Assembly (NCBI RefSeq): GCF_042665525.1
Contig: NZ_JBHTCQ010000001.1
Coordinates: 124,001-188,000, forward strand
Length of the DNA: 64,000 nucleotides
Reading direction: 5' to 3'
From: Allobogoriella alba
GTDB taxonomy: Bacteria; Actinomycetota; Actinomycetes; Actinomycetales; Actinomycetaceae
Positions 58,990-64,000 of the stretch are shown here, in pieces (the first letter of the stretch is position 1; each line of letters opens with the position of its first letter). Position numbers and translations under genes: made by a program. Below the pieces are notes generated by a model, which saw only the letters and a list, made by a program, of their open reading frames with translations, was not told where the DNA came from and searched no databases.

Positions 58990-59691
58990 TCAGCCGGCCG
59001 GGCTCGGCAGCCCGATACGGGCGCGAACCCCCGGCGAGTAGTGCACGAGCGGGTCACCGCCGACGCCCGGCAGGCCGTCCGCCGCGAGAAGCGCCCCGAC
59101 GTCGACCCGTGCCTGGGCGCGCCGCAGCGGCCACGGCTCGTGCTCGACGCCGACGCGCCAGAGCCGGCCCAGCCGGCGCGTGTACGCCGCCCAGCGGCCG
59201 GTGAGGAAGTCCGTCAGCGGGTCCGGTGACAGCGGCGCGCCGAGCGTGACGTCGGCCCGCATCCCGGCCGCGCCACGACCGCGGTGACTGAGTACCCGCA
59301 CCCGGTCGGTGCCCGCCAGGATCCGCGGCTGGGCGAAACGGTAGGGCAGCCCGACGGCCCGCAGGGCGGCGACCACCGGCAGCCGGGGGCACTCCAGGGA
59401 CAAGAACCACAGCCCGTCGGAGCCGTCGGGCGCACGCACGTAGGTGCGGACGTTGACCTCCGGGAAGTGAGACAGGTGGGGCACGGCGGGCCCGAAGGCG
59501 GGCCGGACCTGCATGCGCAGCGGGGTGACCGTCACCCAGGCCGCACCCTCGACGACGTCGAGGACCAGGCCCGGCGGCAGCAGCGGCGAGAGCACCGGCG
59601 GCGCCACCGGCCAGTGCAGGAACACCACGTGGTCCCAGCGCTGGTGACTCACGGCGGCCCGGACGGGCCGGTCGGGGCGTCGGCCGGACAT
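58990..59691 (-). CDS. DUF2071 (YqjF-like) protein
   Basis: 233 aa, acetoacetate-decarboxylase-like beta fold. WDHVVFLHWPVAPPVLSPLLPPGLVLD near 18-44, PHLSHFPEVNVRTYV near 78, and GLWFLSLECPRLPVVAALRAVGLPYRF are standard DUF2071 segments. The function is unknown. The start at 59691 is chosen because upstream residues are non-conserved. It is divergent from the cytochrome P450 with 67 nt between starts. Confidence 0.88.
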   Translation of the reverse strand: MSGRRPDRPVRAAVSHQRWDHVVFLHWPVAPPVLSPLLPPGLVLDVVEGAAWVTVTPLRMQVRPAFGPAVPHLSHFPEVNVRTYVRAPDGSDGLWFLSLECPRLPVVAALRAVGLPYRFAQPRILAGTDRVRVLSHRGRGAAGMRADVTLGAPLSPDPLTDFLTGRWAAYTRRLGRLWRVGVEHEPWPLRRAQARVDVGALLAADGLPGVGGDPLVHYSPGVRARIGLPSPAG

Positions 59692-59746
59692 GGGCACCAC
59701 ATCCTTCGGGCCTGGTGCTCCTCGTGCGGTCCGAGGAATGCCTCGT

Positions 59747-59752
59747 GATACT
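59747..59752 (+). promoter_or_regulatory. Leaderless-type -10 box of the P450 gene
   Basis: GATACT ends 6 nt before the ATG at 59759. Confidence 0.35.
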
Positions 59753-59758
59753 GGCACG

Positions 59759-61087
59759 ATGCCGAGGTCATCGCCCGCCGGATCGACGTTGCCCCGCCTC
59801 TCGTTCGCCGACACGGCCAGGGTGGCTGCCGGGGTGTTCGGCCCGATCCTCGCGCAGGGCGTCATCGTGCGGCGCCCGGCCGTCGTCGGGCTGGCCGAGC
59901 GGCTCGACACGCACCGGCAGGCTGCCCGCATCCTCGGCGACCTCCGCGAGCGGTACGGCCGCGGACCCGTGCTGCTGGCGATCCCTGGCCGGGACCTCGC
60001 CGTCGTGCTCGACCCCGACGACGCGGCGCGCGTCCTCGAGGAGTCCCCGCACCCCTTCACGCCGGCGAACCGGGAGAAGGTCACGGCGCTGCGGCACTTC
60101 GAGCCGCACGGCGTGCTCATCTCCGACGCGGAGCACCGGATGATCCGGCGGCCGTGGAACGAAGAGGTGCTGGACCACCGCGAGGAGCTGCACCGTCTGC
60201 ACCAGCACGTCGTCCGCGTGGTGCGGGAGGAAGTGGCAGGACTGGAGGGCCTCCCGGTTCTCGACTGGGACGCCCAGGCGGCGGCGTTCTGGCGCGTGGT
60301 GCGGCGCGTGGTCCTCGGCGACGCCGCACGCGACGACCACGAGCTCACCGACCTCATGGTCGACCTGCGGGCACAGGCGAACTGGGCGTTCCTCCGACCG
60401 CGCAGCACCCGCCGGCTCCGTCGCCTCGGCGAGCTCCTGCGGCGCCACGTCGCCGAGGCCCCGCCGGAGAGCCTGGCCGCCGTCGTCGCCCGCACGCCCG
60501 GTCTGCCGGGCACCGCGCCGCTGGGCCAGATGCCTCAGTGGCTGTTCGCCTTCGACGCCGCCGGGATCGCGACCCATCGCGCCCTGGCCCTGCTCGCCGC
60601 GCACCCCCAGGTGCTGGCGCAGGTCCGCGCGGAGGACCCGTCCGCGCATCGCGGACTGCGTCCGACGGCGCGGGCCACGGTGCTCGAGTCGCTCCGGCTC
60701 TGGCCGACCACGTTGACCATCCTCCGCGACGGCGTGGCCGAGACCGACTGGTCCGGCCGCACCGCGCCGGCCGGCACGGGCTTCGCGATCGTCTCGAGCT
60801 ACTTCCATCGCGACGCCGGCCGGCTGGCGTGGGCGGACGCCTTCGCGCCCGAGATCTGGCAGGACGACCGCGCGCAGACCTCCCGCGCGATCGTCCCGTT
60901 CAGTGCCGGGCCGGCCCGTTGCCCCGGCCGCACCCTGGTGCTGGACGTGACCAGCGAGCTGCTTGCCGCGACCGTGGGCCGGTTCGACGTCACGGCCGTG
61001 CCGCCGGTGCGGGTCCGGACCGGCGGTCCCGTGCCGCGCACGCTGGCGCACACCGGCCTGAGGTTCCGGCTCACGCCGGGCGCCTGA
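59759..61087 (+). CDS. Cytochrome P450
   Basis: 442 aa. The heme-thiolate Cys is C388 in FSAGPARCPGRTL, the ExxR pair is E310-R313 in VLESLRLW, and the I-helix oxygen-activation motif AGIAT lies near residue 265. The remaining family landmarks are in place and there is no membrane anchor, so it is a soluble class I enzyme needing external ferredoxin and reductase, neither of which is adjacent. The substrate is unknown. The ATG at 59759 is favoured over 59690, which would overlap the divergent gene's start. Confidence 0.92.
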   Translation: MPRSSPAGSTLPRLSFADTARVAAGVFGPILAQGVIVRRPAVVGLAERLDTHRQAARILGDLRERYGRGPVLLAIPGRDLAVVLDPDDAARVLEESPHPFTPANREKVTALRHFEPHGVLISDAEHRMIRRPWNEEVLDHREELHRLHQHVVRVVREEVAGLEGLPVLDWDAQAAAFWRVVRRVVLGDAARDDHELTDLMVDLRAQANWAFLRPRSTRRLRRLGELLRRHVAEAPPESLAAVVARTPGLPGTAPLGQMPQWLFAFDAAGIATHRALALLAAHPQVLAQVRAEDPSAHRGLRPTARATVLESLRLWPTTLTILRDGVAETDWSGRTAPAGTGFAIVSSYFHRDAGRLAWADAFAPEIWQDDRAQTSRAIVPFSAGPARCPGRTLVLDVTSELLAATVGRFDVTAVPPVRVRTGGPVPRTLAHTGLRFRLTPGA

Positions 61088-61115
61088 GTCCGGACGCCGC
61101 ACCGGTCATATGCGG

Positions 61116-61161
61116 TTGCGGACCGGTGAACGCACGTTTACCATGGTGAACATGCGTTCAC
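61116..61161 (+). promoter_or_regulatory. Promoter with two TetR-type operators
   Basis: -35 TTGCGG (61116-61121), 17-bp spacer, -10 TACCAT (61139-61144), then 7 nt to the ATG at 61152. Operators GTGAAC-N4-GTTTAC (61126-61141) and GTGAAC-N4-GTTCAC (61146-61161, perfect) are centred 20 bp apart, one in the spacer and one over the start, an ideal autorepression layout. Confidence 0.75.
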
Positions 61162-61814
61162 AGGAGGAGCTCGGTGGCACTCGGGGTCGCATCCTCGAGG
61201 CGGCGATCGAGCGCTTCGGCCGCGACGGTTTCGGCGCGAGCGTGCGGGCCATCGCGGCGGACGCCGGCGTGAGCGCCGCACTCGTCATCAAGCTCTTCGG
61301 GTCCAAGGAGGCCCTGCACGAGGAGTGCGACGAGCAGGTGCTCGCCGCCGTCCGGGACGCCAAGCGCTCGACGATCAGCAGCGCGAGCCTGAGCACGACG
61401 TTCCTGAACAACCTTGCGCTCATCGACGAGTACCAGCCGATCCTGCGGTACTGCCTGCGCAGCTTCATGACCGGTGGCACGGTTGCCCGGCACCTCATCG
61501 ACCACATGGTCGCGGACGCCGTGGAGTACAGCCGCGATGCCGTCGAGGCCGGCATCATCACCCCCAGCCGGGACGAGGAGGCCCGCATCCGCTTCCTGGT
61601 CGGCGCTTGGCTCGGCAACGTCATGCTCTCGGTCACCACCGAGGAGCGTGACCTCGGCGAGGTCGGGGCGGATTTCTGGCACCGTCAGTACTTCGACATG
61701 GCCTCCCCGATGCTCGAGGTCCTCACCGAGGGCTACTTCACCGACCATTCGATCCTCGACCAGTACCTCCTCTACATCGGCGATCCCCCCGGGGCGGAGG
61801 GGCGTCCGGCCTGA
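61152..61814 (+). CDS. TetR-family regulator of the downstream ABC exporter
   Basis: 220 aa. RGRILEAAIERFGRDGFGASVRAIAADAGVSAALVIKLFGSKEAL (split over ~11-55) is the TetR helix-turn-helix. The rest is a helical ligand domain. ATGs at 61143 and 61152 are both possible; the promoter geometry (leaderless, 7 nt after TACCAT) favours 61152. Two operators overlap the promoter. It lies 74 nt before an ABC ATPase-permease pair, so it probably represses itself and the exporter. Confidence 0.9.
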   Translation: MRSQEELGGTRGRILEAAIERFGRDGFGASVRAIAADAGVSAALVIKLFGSKEALHEECDEQVLAAVRDAKRSTISSASLSTTFLNNLALIDEYQPILRYCLRSFMTGGTVARHLIDHMVADAVEYSRDAVEAGIITPSRDEEARIRFLVGAWLGNVMLSVTTEERDLGEVGADFWHRQYFDMASPMLEVLTEGYFTDHSILDQYLLYIGDPPGAEGRPA

Positions 61815-61888
61815 GCGCCGGGTGCCCGCGCCGCGCGTGACGCCGGCACGGCGCACGCGTTCCAGTCCCCGACCACGGAAGGTCCACC

Positions 61889-62833
61889 ATGTCCACCAGC
61901 TCCACCCGGGCGGCGACGCCCAGCCGCACCGCCACACCCGCCATCGAACTCGCCGGCGTCACCAAGCGCTTCGGCACCGTGACCGCCCTGGACGGCCTGG
62001 ACCTGCAGGTCGCCCCCGGTGAGGTGCACGGCTTCCTCGGCCCGAACGGGGCCGGCAAGTCCACGACCATCCGCATCCTGCTCGGCATCCTCAAGAAGGA
62101 CTCCGGCCGGGTCACCATGCTCGGTGCCGACCCCTGGTCGGACGCCGTCGCCCTGCACCGCCGCCTCGCCTACGTGCCCGGTGACGTCGAGCTGTGGCCC
62201 AACCTCACCGGCGGGCAGGCCATCGACCTGTTCGCCCGCCTCCGCGGCGGGGTCGACACCGCGAAGCGGGACGAGCTGCTGGACCGGTTCGACCTCGACC
62301 CGACCAAGAAGGGGCGGACCTACTCCAAGGGCAACCGGCAGAAGGTCGCGCTCATCTCGGCCCTCGCCAGCGACGTCGAGCTGCTGCTGCTCGACGAGCC
62401 CACCGCGGGTCTGGACCCGCTCATGGAGGCGGTCTTCCAGCGGTGCATCCGCGAGGCGAAGGCCGAGGGCCGCACCGTGCTGCTCTCCAGCCACATCCTC
62501 GCCCAGGTGGAGGTGCTCGCGGACCGGATCTCCATCGTCCGGCAGGGCAAGATCGTCGAGACCGGCACGCTGGCGGACCTGCGCCACCTCACGCGGACCA
62601 CCGTCACCGCCGTCACCGACGAGCCGGTCAACGGCCTGGCGGAGATGAGCGGCGTGCACGGCCTCCACCAGGAGGGCGACCACGTGCGCTTCGACGTCGA
62701 CGGCGCGGCGCTCCCCGCCGCCATGCGGGAGCTCTCCGCCCGCGGCGTCACCTCCCTCACGGCGACGCCGCCCACGCTGGAGCAGCTGCTGCTGCGCCAC
62801 TACGGCGACGAGATCGACGGGAGCACCCCGTGA
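61889..62833 (+). CDS. ABC exporter ATP-binding protein
   Basis: 314 aa. Walker A is GPNGAGKSTT near 51-60, the signature is degenerate (YSKGNRQKVALISAL), Walker B is LLLLDEPTAGLDPL, and the switch His is in VLLSSHILAQVE. A degenerate signature of the SKGNRQK type is usual in this CcmA-like subgroup. It ends with a ~90-residue domain (VRFDVDGAALPAAMREL). GGAAGG precedes the ATG. The stop overlaps the permease start (GTGA). Confidence 0.92.
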   Translation: MSTSSTRAATPSRTATPAIELAGVTKRFGTVTALDGLDLQVAPGEVHGFLGPNGAGKSTTIRILLGILKKDSGRVTMLGADPWSDAVALHRRLAYVPGDVELWPNLTGGQAIDLFARLRGGVDTAKRDELLDRFDLDPTKKGRTYSKGNRQKVALISALASDVELLLLDEPTAGLDPLMEAVFQRCIREAKAEGRTVLLSSHILAQVEVLADRISIVRQGKIVETGTLADLRHLTRTTVTAVTDEPVNGLAEMSGVHGLHQEGDHVRFDVDGAALPAAMRELSARGVTSLTATPPTLEQLLLRHYGDEIDGSTP

Positions 62834-64000
62834 GCGCCGCGACCGCCGCCCCGCACCGTCCGGCGACGACCCGCCGCGCGGGCCGCGGTGGCGGAACCCT
62901 GACCGGGACCGGGACCCTCCTGCGGTTCATGCTCCGCCGGGACCGGATCCGCTTCCCGGCCTGGGCACTGAGCATGACCGCGATGGGCGCCTACTTCGGC
63001 AACCTCCTGCCGGAGGTCTGGACGCCGCAGACCCTGGAAGAGTTCACCGTGACGTTCGCCAACAGCCCCATGGCGGCGCTGCTCGGCGGACCCGGCTACG
63101 GCTTCGACGACATCACCCTGCCCCGGTTCATGGTCGACCTGTACGGCCTGTACCTGCTGCTCGCGGCCGCGCTGATGACCATCCTCACCATCTCCCGGCA
63201 CACCCGCGTCGAGGAGCAGTCCGGCCGGGCGGAGCTCGTCCGCGGCAACGTGGTGGGCCGGCACGCCCAGCTGACCGCGGCCGTCATCATGGCCGTGCTG
63301 CTCAGCCTCGTCACCGGGCTGCTGGTCGGCGCGGTGCTGACCGCCTCACGGATGGCGCCGGACCCGGCCGGGGCGTTCCTGTTCGGCATGGCGTTCGCCG
63401 CGGTGGGCCTGTCCTTCGCGGGCGTGACCGCCATGACGGTGCAGCTCTCGGCCTTCTCCCGTGCCGCCTCCGGCATGGCGGGTGCGGCGCTGGGAGCCGC
63501 GTACCTGCTCCGCGCGCTCGGCGACATGTCCGAGAGCGCCGACGGTTCGCTCGGCTGGCTCTCCTGGCTCTCCCCGATCGGGTGGGCGCAGCAGACCGCT
63601 CCGTTCACCCTCGACCGCTGGTGGCCGCTGGGGCTCTGCGTGGGCTTCGCCGCCGTGACGACGGCGGTGGCCTACTGGCTGGAGTCACGCCGGGACCTCG
63701 GTGCAGGCCTGATGGCGTCCCGGACCGGGTCCGCGCGGGCTGCCGGCTGGTTGAGCAGCCCGCTGGCGCTGGCCTTCCGGCTGCAACGGTCCTCGCTCGT
63801 CGGCTGGTCGATCGCGCTGGGCGTCAGCGCCCTCGCGTACGGCGCGTTCGCCGACGTCCTGCTCGACAGCTTCGACTCCGCCCCGGACATCGTGCTGACC
63901 ATGATGGGCGGCGCGGAGAACCTCCTGAACGGGTTCCTCGGCCTCATGGGGCTGATGTACGGGATCATCGTCGCGGTCTTCGCGATCCTGTCGATCCAGT
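62830..64000 (+). CDS. ABC exporter permease, cut by window end
   Basis: The open frame from GTG 62830 runs 390 codons to the window edge without a stop. A 35-residue Arg/Gly-rich head precedes the first membrane helix. RHTRVEEQSGRAELVRGNVVGR (near 115-135) is the conserved cytoplasmic segment of the polyketide-antibiotic exporter (Tet3/XRE-type) permease family, which usually has 12 helices and ~530 aa, so about 140 residues are missing. Coupled by GTGA to the ATPase, it is part of the TetR-controlled exporter. Confidence 0.88.
   Translation, partial: MSAATAAPHRPATTRRAGRGGGTLTGTGTLLRFMLRRDRIRFPAWALSMTAMGAYFGNLLPEVWTPQTLEEFTVTFANSPMAALLGGPGYGFDDITLPRFMVDLYGLYLLLAAALMTILTISRHTRVEEQSGRAELVRGNVVGRHAQLTAAVIMAVLLSLVTGLLVGAVLTASRMAPDPAGAFLFGMAFAAVGLSFAGVTAMTVQLSAFSRAASGMAGAALGAAYLLRALGDMSESADGSLGWLSWLSPIGWAQQTAPFTLDRWWPLGLCVGFAAVTTAVAYWLESRRDLGAGLMASRTGSARAAGWLSSPLALAFRLQRSSLVGWSIALGVSALAYGAFADVLLDSFDSAPDIVLTMMGGAENLLNGFLGLMGLMYGIIVAVFAILSIQ

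Overview
The window is a very GC-rich actinobacterial chromosome segment, probably from the order Micrococcales (relatives of Georgenia or Cellulomonas; the genus is a guess). Support comes from the C5-type heme cluster, a LigD-type NHEJ polymerase, DrrAB-like exporters, many GTG starts, tight 4-nt ATGA/GTGA gene overlaps, and frequent leaderless-type starts (a TANNNT-like -10 box 6-8 nt before the start codon with no Shine-Dalgarno). Genes fill almost everything. No gene-free stretch exceeds about 190 bases, and I saw no rRNA, tRNA, CRISPR array, transposase or prophage.

Layout. 1-7 kb: heme biosynthesis hemE, hemY/cgoX, hemC, hemD, hemB, hemL. The hemY-hemC gap is unusually AT-rich and carries three near-identical palindromes. 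7-16.6 kb: NHEJ polymerase, a secreted C69-type dipeptidase homologue, purB, two paralogous lipoprotein-like genes, a methyltransferase and an APH-fold kinase. 16.6-25.2 kb: DedA, Nif3-like, Ppx/GppA, a YezG-containing fusion, PaiB, a beta-lactamase-fold hydrolase, a PQQ-like lipoprotein and an ASCH protein. 25.2-28.6 kb: copper locus csoR-copZ-copA with a clear CsoR operator. 28.6-36.1 kb: GDPD, HAD phosphatase, YwqK-like and CPBP genes, a pseudokinase/flippase fusion, DUF2079 and CopC. 36.2-41.8 kb: an Nramp-like transporter with a small partner, divergent from a symporter-amidohydrolase-dehydrogenase operon. 41.8-48.5 kb: glycosyltransferase, two histidine phosphatases, gluconokinase, an RHH/VOC pair, PCMT and a WYL regulator. 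48.5-57.6 kb: DrrAB exporter, a divergent VOC/TetR pair, two Imm5-like genes, an osmoprotectant ABC importer, and an SRPBCC-ArsR-DUF899 operon. 57.7-64 kb: aminotransferase, DUF2071, P450, and a TetR-regulated ABC exporter cut by the window end.

The most interesting features are: a 52-nt sequence present at 50/52 identity inside two unrelated conserved enzyme genes (hemL and an APH-fold kinase), in frame in both; the palindrome cluster before hemC; several well-formed local operators (CsoR, two TetR, ArsR); and scattered orphan immunity-like genes (YezG fusion, YwqK, Imm5 pair). All functions are inferred from reading motifs and context; no database search was run.
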